Shown in pieces: positions 32,493-40,940 of a stretch of DNA of 64,000 nucleotides (position 1 is the first letter of the stretch; every line of letters begins with the position of its first letter). Position numbers and translations under genes: made by a program. Below the pieces are notes generated by a model. It was given only the letters and a program-made list of their open reading frames with translations. It made no database searches and had not been told where the DNA came from. The DNA lies in contig CAZIPN010000008.1 in the NCBI GenBank assembly GCA_964541225.1, forward strand, positions 3,937 to 67,936, written 5' to 3'. The DNA is from CAZIPN01 sp964541225 (GTDB lineage: Bacteria > Actinomycetota > Coriobacteriia > Anaerosomatales > JAAXUF01).

Positions 32493-33491
32493 ATGAGCGC
32501 CATGACCTTCCAAGACATCATCTTGGCTCTGTCGAGATATTGGGCGGATCTCGGCTGCGTGGTGCTGCAGCCCTACGACACCGAAGTCGGCGCGGGGACG
32601 TTTCATCCGGCAACCACGCTGCGTTCACTCGGTCCGGACACGTGGCGCACGGCCTACGTCCAGCCGTCTCGGCGACCGACCGACGGTCGCTACGGCGAGA
32701 ACCCAAACCGGCTACAGCACTACTACCAGTACCAGGTGATTCTGAAGCCGTCGCCAGACGACGTGCTCGACCTCTACCTTGACTCGCTTCGCGCCATCGG
32801 GATCGAACCTGCCGAGCACGATGTGCGCTTCGTCGAAGACGACTGGGAGTCGCCCACGCTGGGTGCCTGGGGCCTGGGATGGGAAGTCTGGCTCGACGGC
32901 ATGGAGGTCACGCAGTTCACGTACTTCCAGCAGGTCGGCGGCTTTGAGTGCCGACCCGTGCCTGCCGAGATCACGTACGGTCTGGAGCGACTTGCGATGT
33001 ACATCCAAGGCGTTGACAGCGTCTACGACCTTGCGTGGTCGGTCGGCCCCGACGGCCACACGTTCACCTACGGCGACGTGTTCCTGCGAAACGAGCAGCA
33101 GTACTCGGCGTACAACTTCGAAGTCGCCGATGTGGACATGTTGCTGGGGCTCTTCAAGACCTACGCCGACGAGTGCCGACGTACCCTCGACGCCGGTCTC
33201 GTGCTTCCAGCCTACGACTACGTGCTCAAGTGCTCGCACGCCTTCAACCTGCTCGACGCTCGAGGGGCAATCAGCGTCACAGAGCGACAAGGCTACATCT
33301 TGCGCGTGCGAGCGCTGGCCAAGTCGTGCTGCGCGGCGTACTTGGAACTGGTGACGCCGCAGGAAGACAGCGAGGCCGGTGCGGACGCGAGCACTCAGGC
33401 CAGCGAGGCCGGTGCGGACGCGAGCACTCAGGCCAGCGAGGCGCCAGCTGCCACGCCCGACGTCCCTCTGAGCGAAGGGGGCGCGCAGTGA
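32493..33491 (+). CDS. glyQ: Glycyl-tRNA synthetase alpha subunit, with repetitive C-terminal tail
   Basis: A 332-residue class II catalytic subunit of the alpha2-beta2 enzyme. MTFQDIILALSRYWADLGC, QPYDTEVGAGTFHPATTLR, QPSRRPTDGRYGENPNRLQHYYQ and EVTQFTYFQQVGG are diagnostic. Residues after about 290 form an extra acidic, Ala/Ser-rich tail containing two copies of EAGADASTQAS. The stop overlaps the glyS start (TGATG) in both flanks of the assembly gap. A TAAGAT box at 32426-32431 may be its promoter; no T-box is visible. Confidence 0.97.
   Translation: MSAMTFQDIILALSRYWADLGCVVLQPYDTEVGAGTFHPATTLRSLGPDTWRTAYVQPSRRPTDGRYGENPNRLQHYYQYQVILKPSPDDVLDLYLDSLRAIGIEPAEHDVRFVEDDWESPTLGAWGLGWEVWLDGMEVTQFTYFQQVGGFECRPVPAEITYGLERLAMYIQGVDSVYDLAWSVGPDGHTFTYGDVFLRNEQQYSAYNFEVADVDMLLGLFKTYADECRRTLDAGLVLPAYDYVLKCSHAFNLLDARGAISVTERQGYILRVRALAKSCCAAYLELVTPQEDSEAGADASTQASEAGADASTQASEAPAATPDVPLSEGGAQ
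33372..33437. repeat. 33-bp perfect tandem repeat in the glyQ tail
   Basis: Two identical 33-base units (33372-33404 and 33405-33437) encode EAGADASTQAS twice, followed by a partial third (EA). The unit keeps the frame and lies outside the conserved GlyQ fold. Confidence 0.95.
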
Positions 33492-33523
33492 TGGCAGAGA
33501 ACCTCGTCTTCGAGATCGGCACC

Positions 33524-33623
33524 NNNNNNNNNNNNNNNNNNNNNNNNNNNNNNNNNNNNNNNNNNNNNNNNNNNNNNNNNNNNNNNNNNNNNNNNNNNNN
33601 NNNNNNNNNNNNNNNNNNNNNNN
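33524..33623. other. Assembly gap of 100 N with duplicated flanks
   Basis: Exactly 100 N. The 55 bases before it (33469-33523) are identical to the 55 after it (33624-33678), both covering the end of glyQ and the start of glyS. The simplest reading is two contigs that overlap by 55 bases and were scaffolded without merging. Confidence 0.95.
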
Positions 33624-33645
33624 TGAGCGAAGGGGGCGCGCAGTG

Positions 33646-35715
33646 ATGGCAGAGAACCTCGTCTTCGAGATCGGCACCGAGGAACTGCCGTCACAGGCCG
33701 TCTACGGCGCCATCGAGCAGCTGCAGGTCGCGGTACCCAAGGCGCTGGAGACTGCACGCCTCGAATACGACACCGTCCGCATCTGGGCGTCGCCGCGCAG
33801 GCTGGTGGTGCTGGTGAGCAGGCTTGCCGAGCAGCAAGCCGACGCAATCCATACCCACAAGGGTCCGGCCGCGCGCGCCGCGTTCGATGCCGAGGGCAAT
33901 CCGACGAAAGCTGCACTGGGTTTCGCGCGAGGCAAGGGCGTGGACGTGGGCTCGCTTCGCGTCGAAGACGATGGCAGTGGCGAGTACGTGTTTGCGACCG
34001 TCGAGGTCAAGGGCGTCTCGGCAGCAGAAGTGCTCCCGGACCTACTCACTCGGCTTGCCGAGAACCTGGAGTGGCCGAAGTCCCAGCGGTGGGGAAGCGG
34101 CGATGCGCGCTTCTCTCGGCCGGTACGGTGGTTGTTCGCGCTCTTTGGCGGGGAGGTCGTGCCGACGCGGTTTGCTGAGCTGACGGCCGGACGCGTGACG
34201 TACGGCCACCGGCTGCTGCACCCGAGCGCCATCGAAGTCCCGCATGCCGACGAGTATCCAGTCGCGCTCGAGCGCGGCTACGTCGTTGCGGATCACGAGG
34301 CGCGGGCGAGCCTCCTGCGCGAAGGCATCGAGACCGCTGCCGAGCAACTCTCGGCGCGCCCGGTTGTGCCCGAGAAGACCTTCGCCGAGGTGGTCAACCT
34401 CGTCGAGTATCCGACCGTGGCCGTCGGCACGTTCGATGAGTCGTTTCTGCAAGTCCCGCGAGAGATCCTTGAGAACGCGATGGAAAGCCACCAGCGCTAC
34501 TTCCCGGTCGAGTCGGCAGATGGGCAGCTCACAAACCGATTCATCGTTGCGCACAACGGCGATCCCAAACTTACCGACGTGATTGTGAGCGGGCACGAGC
34601 GCGTGATCCGCGCGCGCCTCTCCGATGCAGCGTTCTTCTACCGAGAGGACTTGAAGAAGCCGCTTGAGGCCTACGTAGGGCAACTCGACACGATCGTCTT
34701 CCAGGAGAAGCTCGGCAGCCTGGGCGACAAAGTGCGTCGCATGGAGAAGCTCGCGCGTGCGATCGCCGACATGGTTGGGGCATGCGCCGAAGACGCTGTC
34801 TACGCCGAGCGCGCCGCTCACCTCGCGAAGGCCGACCTGGTGACCAACGCAGTGGTGGAGTTCACGGACCTGCAGGGTGTGATGGGCGGCTACTACGCGG
34901 CGGCCAGCGATGAGGCTCCCGGGGTCGCTCGTGCGATCACCGATCACTACCGGCCGAGGTTCGCCGGTGACGTGCTGCCGGACTCTGTCGCGGGCCGCAT
35001 CGTCGCAATCGCCGACAAGCTCGACACCATTGCCGGCATCTTCGCGATCGGGATGGCGCCGAGCGGCTCGGCGGACCCGTTCGCGCTGAGGCGCGGGTCG
35101 ATCGGCGTGCTGCAGATGCTGCTCGATGGCACCGAACTCACGCTGGATGCGCTCGTCGGCGCCGCGCTTGCGGACTACCTGGATGTGGTCGAGTTCGATG
35201 TGGAAGCGACAGGTGGCGCGATCAAGGAGTTCATTGTCGGCCGGCTCGAGGGCATCCTGCGTGACCGCGGTCACGCGTACGACACGGTGGCCGCAATCCT
35301 AGCCACTGCCGCCGACGACCCGGCCGATGCTGCCGCGCGCTGCGTGGCTCTCACGGAGTTCCGTGCTTCGAGCGATGACATGGAGGATCTCTCGGTCGCC
35401 TATACGCGCGCGAAGAACCTCGCGCAGCCGGACCTCGGGACTTCTGCAGATCGCTTGATCATGGGCGCCGAGGAGCTTGCCCTTGCGGATGCGCTTGATG
35501 CTGCCGAGAGTCGGGCGGCTGATGCCCTTGCGGACCGCGCATACTCGGCGCTGCTTGAGGTCTACGCGAGATTGCGCGACCCCATCGACACATTCTTCGA
35601 GACCGTGCTCGTCATGGATCCCGACGAGGCCAAGCGCGACAACCGCCTGCGTTTGCTCAACCGCTTCGTAGCCGTCTTCGCGCGCTTCGCCGACTTCAGC
35701 CTGCTGTCGTCTTAG
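33646..35715 (+). CDS. glyS: Glycyl-tRNA synthetase beta subunit
   Basis: A 689-residue tRNA-recognition subunit: NLVFEIGTEELPSQAVYGAIEQL at the start, KGPAARAAFDAEGNPTKAALGFARG, QRWGSGDARFSRPVRWLFALFGGEVV, YFPVESADGQLTNRFI and the HD-like/anticodon-binding C-terminal part (DPFALRRGSIGVLQML). Full length for the family. GTG 33643 or ATG 33646 could start it. A truncated copy of its first 13 codons also lies before the gap (33491-33523) and is an assembly artefact. It is followed after 4 bases by the PPDK regulator. Confidence 0.97.
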   Translation: MAENLVFEIGTEELPSQAVYGAIEQLQVAVPKALETARLEYDTVRIWASPRRLVVLVSRLAEQQADAIHTHKGPAARAAFDAEGNPTKAALGFARGKGVDVGSLRVEDDGSGEYVFATVEVKGVSAAEVLPDLLTRLAENLEWPKSQRWGSGDARFSRPVRWLFALFGGEVVPTRFAELTAGRVTYGHRLLHPSAIEVPHADEYPVALERGYVVADHEARASLLREGIETAAEQLSARPVVPEKTFAEVVNLVEYPTVAVGTFDESFLQVPREILENAMESHQRYFPVESADGQLTNRFIVAHNGDPKLTDVIVSGHERVIRARLSDAAFFYREDLKKPLEAYVGQLDTIVFQEKLGSLGDKVRRMEKLARAIADMVGACAEDAVYAERAAHLAKADLVTNAVVEFTDLQGVMGGYYAAASDEAPGVARAITDHYRPRFAGDVLPDSVAGRIVAIADKLDTIAGIFAIGMAPSGSADPFALRRGSIGVLQMLLDGTELTLDALVGAALADYLDVVEFDVEATGGAIKEFIVGRLEGILRDRGHAYDTVAAILATAADDPADAAARCVALTEFRASSDDMEDLSVAYTRAKNLAQPDLGTSADRLIMGAEELALADALDAAESRAADALADRAYSALLEVYARLRDPIDTFFETVLVMDPDEAKRDNRLRLLNRFVAVFARFADFSLLSS

Positions 35716-35719
35716 CCTC

Positions 35720-36544
35720 ATGACCCCGAACCATCCGACCACCATCCACTTGCTGTCCGACTCACTCGGCGAGACAGCCGACGCGGTCGCGCGGGCGGTA
35801 TCAGCGCAATTCCCGCCGGGTGCGTTTCGGCTGGAGCGTCTGCCCAAAGTCTCCTCGGTCGAGCAGCTGCGCGAACTCGTCCATGCGCACTGCGGCAAGC
35901 ACTGCATCTTCTTCTACACCATCATTGAGCGCGAACTGCTCGCCGAGATGCGCGCGTTCGTTGCTGAGCGAGACGTGCGCGCGGTTGACATCCTTGGTCC
36001 GGGAATCGATCTGCTGATGCGGGTTGCAGACCTCGAACCACGCGGTTTGGCCGGGGCCATCCGACAGCCGGATGAAGCCTACTTCGACCGAATCGAAGCG
36101 ATGGAGTTCGCGATCAAGCATGACGACGGCCGCAATCCTGAAGGGCTCAAGGACGCCGACGTCGTTCTCATCGGCGTCTCACGGACAGGTAAGACGCCGC
36201 TCTCGATCTACCTGGCGTCCAAGGGGCTGTACGCCGCCAATGTCCCGCTGGTGCGCGGAAGCGCGCCGTCTTCTGAGCTCTTCGAGGTCGATCCGCGGCG
36301 GGTGTTCGGTCTGGTGAGCAGTGCACAGGTGCTTGCCGAGATCCGCATGCGTCGCATGGCCGAACTCGGGACGTACGTTGCGCACTACGCCGACCAGGAC
36401 GAGATCGACAGGGACCTCGCCGAAGCCCGTGCCGTCATGAGGCGGATCGGGTGCATTGTGGTAAGAACCGACAATCGGGCGGTCGAAGAAACCGCGCAAG
36501 AGATCATTCGCGCGCTGAGGGGTGGCGTGGAGACGCAGGACTGA
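35720..36544 (+). CDS. Bifunctional PPDK regulatory protein (kinase/pyrophosphorylase, DUF299)
   Basis: A 274-residue protein of the PPDK/PEP-synthase regulatory family. It starts TIHLLSDSLGETADAVARAV, and the P-loop-like GVSRTGKTPLSIYLASKG (about residues 152-169) is the ADP-binding and catalytic motif. In the family it phosphorylates a Thr of PPDK with ADP to inactivate it and removes it by Pi-dependent phosphorolysis. ppdK follows 95 bases downstream, and its catalytic loop carries the expected Thr-Ser-His, supporting this target. Confidence 0.95.
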   Translation: MTPNHPTTIHLLSDSLGETADAVARAVSAQFPPGAFRLERLPKVSSVEQLRELVHAHCGKHCIFFYTIIERELLAEMRAFVAERDVRAVDILGPGIDLLMRVADLEPRGLAGAIRQPDEAYFDRIEAMEFAIKHDDGRNPEGLKDADVVLIGVSRTGKTPLSIYLASKGLYAANVPLVRGSAPSSELFEVDPRRVFGLVSSAQVLAEIRMRRMAELGTYVAHYADQDEIDRDLAEARAVMRRIGCIVVRTDNRAVEETAQEIIRALRGGVETQD

Positions 36545-36590
36545 GTCGCAGGGCGCACGGGCGTTCGTGCGCGAGCGCGGCCGGTTCGGC

Positions 36591-36596
36591 TATCAT
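36591..36596 (+). promoter_or_regulatory. Possible -10 box of ppdK
   Basis: TATCAT in the 95-base gap between the regulator and ppdK. If used, transcription starts near 36603, which excludes ATG 36595 as translation start and supports TTG 36640. No clear -35 box is visible. Confidence 0.4.
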
Positions 36597-36639
36597 GCAA
36601 CCTACTTCTTTCTTGTCACCGGCACTGAAGGAGAGGGCT

Positions 36640-39366
36640 TTGTCTGCTGTCAAACGCGTGTACGCTTTCGGGGGTGGGGTCACCGAAGGCAACAAGGGGA
36701 TGAAGTTCCAACTTGGGGGAAAGGGCGCGAATCTCGCCGAGATGGCGAAGATGGGCCTTCCGGTCCCTCCAGGATTCACAATCACATGTCAGGCGTGCAT
36801 GGAGTATTACAACGCCAATCCTCCCGCACTGCCCGAAGGACTCGCCGAAGAGATCGCCGAGAATCTCTCGGCGCTCGAAGACAAGATGGGCAAGCGCCTG
36901 GGCGATGATAGCGATCCCTTGCTGGTGTCCGTTCGCTCCGGTGCGGCGTTTTCAATGCCCGGCATGATGGATACCGTGTTGAACCTCGGCCTGAACGACA
37001 CATCGATTCAGGGGCTGATCGCGCAGACAGGCAACGAGCGGTTCGCGTGGGACAGCTATCGTCGCTTCATTCAGATGTTTTCGAAGGTCGTCTTGGATGC
37101 CGAAGGCGATCTCTTTGAAAACGCGATCAACGTAATGAAGCTCGATCGGCACGTTGAGACCGACACGGATCTGTCTGCCGAGGACCTGAAGGAACTCGTC
37201 GGCATCTTCAAGACCATCGTCGCCGAGCACGTCTCGGCGGCGGAGTACCCGGAACTCGCGGGGCCGAACGGCAAGGTGGCGTTCCCGCAGGATGTCTCCG
37301 AGCAACTCAAGTTGGCGATCGAGGCGGTCTTTCGCAGCTGGATGAACGATCGGGCTGTTTATTACCGCAAGATGGAGAAGATCCCGGACGACTTGGGCAC
37401 GGCGGTTAACGTGCAGTCGATGGTCTTCGGCAACAAGGGCGATACCTCTGCGACCGGCGTTGGTTTCACTCGTAACCCGGCCGACGGCACCAGGGAGTAC
37501 TACGGCGACTTCCTCACGAATGCGCAGGGAGAAGACGTCGTGGCAGGCATTCGACTGACTGAGCCGATCTCGGACCTCAAGGAGGTTGCGGGTCTTGAGG
37601 ATGCGGGACGCGAACTGGATGAGGTCTTCTCGAAGCTTGAAGCTGAGTATCGTGACATGTGCGATATCGAGTTCACGATCGAGCAGGGCAAACTGTGGAT
37701 GCTGCAGACGCGCGTTGGCAAGCGCACCGCGCGTGCGGCTCTCAAGATCGCAATCGACATGGTCAACGAGGGCATGATCACGCGCGAAGAGGCGGTCTCG
37801 CGTATCGACCCGGCTCAGCTCGATCAGCTTCTGCATCCGCAGTTCGGCCAGGACTCATCGCACAACGTGATCGCCAAGGGCTTGAACGCGAGTCCGGGCG
37901 CAGCCGTCGGCGAGGTCGTCTTCTCGTCAGCCGACGCGGTGGAGGCGAAGTCGGCGGGTCGTAAGGTCATTCTCGTTCGCTGGGAGACCAATCCCGACGA
38001 CCTGTCAGGAATGGATGCCTCCCAGGGCATCCTCACCTCACATGGCGGCAAGACCAGCCATGCGGCTGTCGTTGCGCGCGGCATGGGCAAGCCGGCGGTG
38101 TGCGGTGTCGAGAAGCTCGAGATCGACGCCGAGAAGAAGGTCGCTCGCATCAAGGGTGCCGACGTGGAGCTGCACGAAGGCGATTTGATCTCGATCGACG
38201 GCACGACTGGTGCGGTTGTTCTCGGCGCGGTGGCGCTCGTGCAGCCGGAAGTCACCGGCGATTTCGACACGATTCTGACGTGGGCCGACGAGTTTCGGAC
38301 GATGGGTGTGCGGGCCAATGCCGACACTCCCGACGACGCGGCTTTGGGCCGCAAGTTCGGGGCGAAAGGCATCGGCCTGTGCCGAACCGAGCACATGTTC
38401 CTCGGCGATCGCAAGATGATCATCCAGAACTACATCCTCGCCGACACCCAGGATGCGCGCGACGCCGAGCTTGCGAAGCTGCTTGACGTGCAGGTCGGCG
38501 ACTACCTCGGCATTCTCGAAGCGATGGACGGGCTGCCCGTCACCATCCGCCTGCTCGATCCGCCGCTGCACGAGTTCCTGGACAGCCCGCGTGAGCTGGA
38601 AGTCGAGATCGTGCGCGAGGAGTGCGGTGGAGCGTCGGTGGAGTCGCTTGCGCCCAAGCGCAGGCTGCTCGCTCAGATCGACTCGATGGTTGAGGCCAAC
38701 CCGATGCTCGGCTTGCGTGGATGCCGTCTCGGCATCATGCACCCCGAGATCTACGCGATGCAGGTTCGGGCGATCGCCGAGGCCACAGCGCAACTCAAAG
38801 GCCGAGGTCTCGACCCCAAACCAGAGGTCATGATCCCGCTTGTCTCGCTTGTCACCGAGCTCGAGACGCTGCGTTCGGAAACCGAGGCCGTTGTCGCCGA
38901 GGTGAGCGCGAGCACGGGAGTCGATCTCGACATCCCGATCGGCACAATGATCGAGCTTCCGCGCGCAGCGGTGACCGCTGACGAGATCGGCAAGGTCGCG
39001 GACTTCTTCAGCTTCGGCACCAACGACCTGACCCAGACCACGTTCGGGTTCTCGCGCGACGACATCGAGGCGAAGTTCCTGCCCAAGTATCTCGAGCGCA
39101 AGATCCTCGCGCGCAACCCGTTTGAGACAATCGACGCTGGCGTTGCGAAGGTGGTTGAGATCGGCTGTCGGCTTGGCAAGGCTGCAAACTCCGACATCAA
39201 GCTGGGCGTGTGTGGTGAGCACGGTGGGGATCCAGACTCCGTGAAGACGTTCTTCAAGATCGGCCTGAACTACGTATCGTGTTCGCCATATCGGGTACCC
39301 CTGGCCCGGCTTGCCGCGGCTCAGGCGGCGCTCGAAGACAAGACAGCTGGATCCGACAATCGCTGA
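36640..39366 (+). CDS. ppdK: Pyruvate, phosphate dikinase
   Basis: A 908-residue enzyme interconverting pyruvate, ATP and Pi with PEP, AMP and PPi. It contains the N-terminal ATP-grasp (KFQLGGKGANLAEMAKMGLPVPPGFTIT), the central swivelling domain with catalytic His in GGKTSHAAVVARGMGKPAVCG (about residue 475) preceded by the regulatory Thr, and the C-terminal PEP-binding barrel (GLCRTEHMF, FGTNDLTQTTFGFSRDD, VCGEHGGDP). TTG 36640 is chosen because AAGGAGAGGG lies just upstream; ATG 36595 would add 15 residues without a ribosome-binding site. In anaerobes it can run in glycolytic or gluconeogenic direction. Confidence 0.97.
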   Translation: MSAVKRVYAFGGGVTEGNKGMKFQLGGKGANLAEMAKMGLPVPPGFTITCQACMEYYNANPPALPEGLAEEIAENLSALEDKMGKRLGDDSDPLLVSVRSGAAFSMPGMMDTVLNLGLNDTSIQGLIAQTGNERFAWDSYRRFIQMFSKVVLDAEGDLFENAINVMKLDRHVETDTDLSAEDLKELVGIFKTIVAEHVSAAEYPELAGPNGKVAFPQDVSEQLKLAIEAVFRSWMNDRAVYYRKMEKIPDDLGTAVNVQSMVFGNKGDTSATGVGFTRNPADGTREYYGDFLTNAQGEDVVAGIRLTEPISDLKEVAGLEDAGRELDEVFSKLEAEYRDMCDIEFTIEQGKLWMLQTRVGKRTARAALKIAIDMVNEGMITREEAVSRIDPAQLDQLLHPQFGQDSSHNVIAKGLNASPGAAVGEVVFSSADAVEAKSAGRKVILVRWETNPDDLSGMDASQGILTSHGGKTSHAAVVARGMGKPAVCGVEKLEIDAEKKVARIKGADVELHEGDLISIDGTTGAVVLGAVALVQPEVTGDFDTILTWADEFRTMGVRANADTPDDAALGRKFGAKGIGLCRTEHMFLGDRKMIIQNYILADTQDARDAELAKLLDVQVGDYLGILEAMDGLPVTIRLLDPPLHEFLDSPRELEVEIVREECGGASVESLAPKRRLLAQIDSMVEANPMLGLRGCRLGIMHPEIYAMQVRAIAEATAQLKGRGLDPKPEVMIPLVSLVTELETLRSETEAVVAEVSASTGVDLDIPIGTMIELPRAAVTADEIGKVADFFSFGTNDLTQTTFGFSRDDIEAKFLPKYLERKILARNPFETIDAGVAKVVEIGCRLGKAANSDIKLGVCGEHGGDPDSVKTFFKIGLNYVSCSPYRVPLARLAAAQAALEDKTAGSDNR

Positions 39367-39377
39367 CGCCCACCAGC

Positions 39378-39403
39378 GGAGTCCGATCGTTGAGCCGGAC
39401 TCC
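39378..39403 (+). terminator. Hairpin after ppdK
   Basis: GGAGTCCG (39378-39385) and CGGACTCC (39396-39403) form a perfect 8-base stem with a 10-base loop, 11 bases after the stop. No T-run follows. Confidence 0.45.
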
Positions 39404-39426
39404 GGACGCTTCCAAGGGGGGAGCGG

Positions 39427-39768
39427 GTGAAGGGAACTCGGCTTTGGCAAGGCCCGGGATCTCCCTTGATTTCAGGGAGGTCTCGCCAAACACCCCCCTT
39501 CTGGAGGTCGTGGGTGCTCTCGATCGTTCTGGTTATGGTGGGCGCGAACTTCGTAAGCTGGGCTCTGTACCAGGTCCAACCGGTCGAGCTGTTCGCACTG
39601 GCGTCGCTTGCAGGTTGTGGCCTGGGCGTCTGGCTCGGGCGTCGTATGGGCTGGCGGAGATCTTGGCTGCTGGGCGTGGCCGTTGGGGCCGTGGCTGACG
39701 TGGCGTTCTTCGCCGCGATATCTCAGGTCGATCCAGCCGGGCTTATCGAGATCGCGAAGGTATTCTGA
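39427..39768 (+). CDS. Small membrane protein of unknown function
   Basis: A 113-residue protein from GTG 39427 with a GGGGGGAGCGG site upstream. Three hydrophobic segments (about 30-50, 55-72 and 80-97) follow a basic, proline-containing N-terminus. A GRRMGWRRSW basic loop separates helices 2 and 3. No family is recognised. The stop TGA abuts the dgt GTG, so it is co-transcribed with dgt and dnaG. Confidence 0.7.
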   Translation: MKGTRLWQGPGSPLISGRSRQTPPFWRSWVLSIVLVMVGANFVSWALYQVQPVELFALASLAGCGLGVWLGRRMGWRRSWLLGVAVGAVADVAFFAAISQVDPAGLIEIAKVF

Positions 39769-40815
39769 GTGAACGCTCTGACCGTTCGCACGAGAGAGAC
39801 TCTTGAAGCTGAGGAGCACGAACGACTTGCTCCTGAGGCGGCATTCGCCGACGAGACGCGCGGTCGCGAGAGGCCGCTGGAACTCGACCCGTATCGCACC
39901 GAGTTCTCGCGCGATCGCGATCGAATCATCCACTGCAAGGCGTTTCGCCGACTCTCGCACAAGACGCAGGTGTTCCTGGCTCCCGAGGGCGATCACTACC
40001 GTACGCGTCTGACGCACACCCTCGAGGTGTCGCAGATCGCGCGATCGATCTCGCGGGCTCTGGGTCTTAACGAGGACCTCACCGAGGCGATCTCGCTTGG
40101 ACACGACCTCGGCCACACACCCTTCGGGCACACCGGCGAAGACGCGCTGGACAAGGCGTTGCGGCGACGAGCGGAGCAGGACCCCTCCACGAGTCCCGCA
40201 GGGTACCGGCACAACATCCAGTCGCTGCGAATCGTGGACACGCTTGAGTACGAGGGGAAGGGTCTGAACCTGACGTGGGAGGTCAGGGACGGCATCCTTG
40301 GGCACACCGGTGCCGAGAAACCCGCGACTCTCGAAGGGCGGGTGGTTCGGATCGCCGATCGGATTGCGTATGTGAACCACGACATCGACGACGCCATCCG
40401 GGCGCGCGTGCTCGATGCCGAGGACTTGCCTCCAGGTCCCATCGAGCTTCTCGGCAGGCAGCACGGGCTTCGCATCACGTCGATGGTCAACGACATGATT
40501 GCCACGTCGGCTGCGATGGGAGAGATCTCGATGTCAGAGCCGATCTGGGGTGCACTGATGGAGTTGCGCGAGTACCTCTTCGACAACGTCTACTTCTCGG
40601 CACGCGCGAAAGCGGAGGAGCCCAAAGCCGCAGCGGTCGTGCGGGCGCTCTTCGAGCACTACCTGGCAAACCCAATGGAGTTGCCTCCGGATGAGCGTCC
40701 GAAGGACGCGTCGGAAATCACGCAGGCGGTTGTCGATTACGTGGCCGGCATGACGGACCGGTTCGCGATCAGAGAGTTCGAGCGCCTCTTCGTGCCGAAG
40801 AAGTGGCTGCTGTAG
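39769..40815 (+). CDS. dgt: Deoxyguanosinetriphosphate triphosphohydrolase-like HD protein
   Basis: A 348-residue HD-superfamily dNTP triphosphohydrolase. YRTEFSRDRDRIIHCKAFRRLSHKTQVF is the family start, RLTHTLEVSQIARSISRALGLN and SLGHDLGHTPFGHTGEDAL hold the HxxxH/HD metal ligands, and RHNIQSLRIVDTLE follows. It converts dNTPs to nucleoside plus triphosphate. The dgt-dnaG-rpoD order is conserved in Gram-positive bacteria. GTG start directly after the preceding stop. Confidence 0.94.
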   Translation: MNALTVRTRETLEAEEHERLAPEAAFADETRGRERPLELDPYRTEFSRDRDRIIHCKAFRRLSHKTQVFLAPEGDHYRTRLTHTLEVSQIARSISRALGLNEDLTEAISLGHDLGHTPFGHTGEDALDKALRRRAEQDPSTSPAGYRHNIQSLRIVDTLEYEGKGLNLTWEVRDGILGHTGAEKPATLEGRVVRIADRIAYVNHDIDDAIRARVLDAEDLPPGPIELLGRQHGLRITSMVNDMIATSAAMGEISMSEPIWGALMELREYLFDNVYFSARAKAEEPKAAAVVRALFEHYLANPMELPPDERPKDASEITQAVVDYVAGMTDRFAIREFERLFVPKKWLL

Positions 40816-40940
40816 GAGCGGCGATCGGCGCCGTGTGACGGCCGTCCGCATCAAAGCGCGCCCCTTGCTGTAGAATCGTGCGACACCCGACGGCGAGACG
40901 TTGGCGGAGCCATCGGCGCGTGACGGGAAGGGGCTGTGGC

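Noticed and set aside
38038..39450. 470-codon open frame on the - strand
   Set aside because: Antisense of ppdK; its His/Arg/Asp-rich composition reflects GC-rich codons read backwards. No ribosome-binding site or domain.
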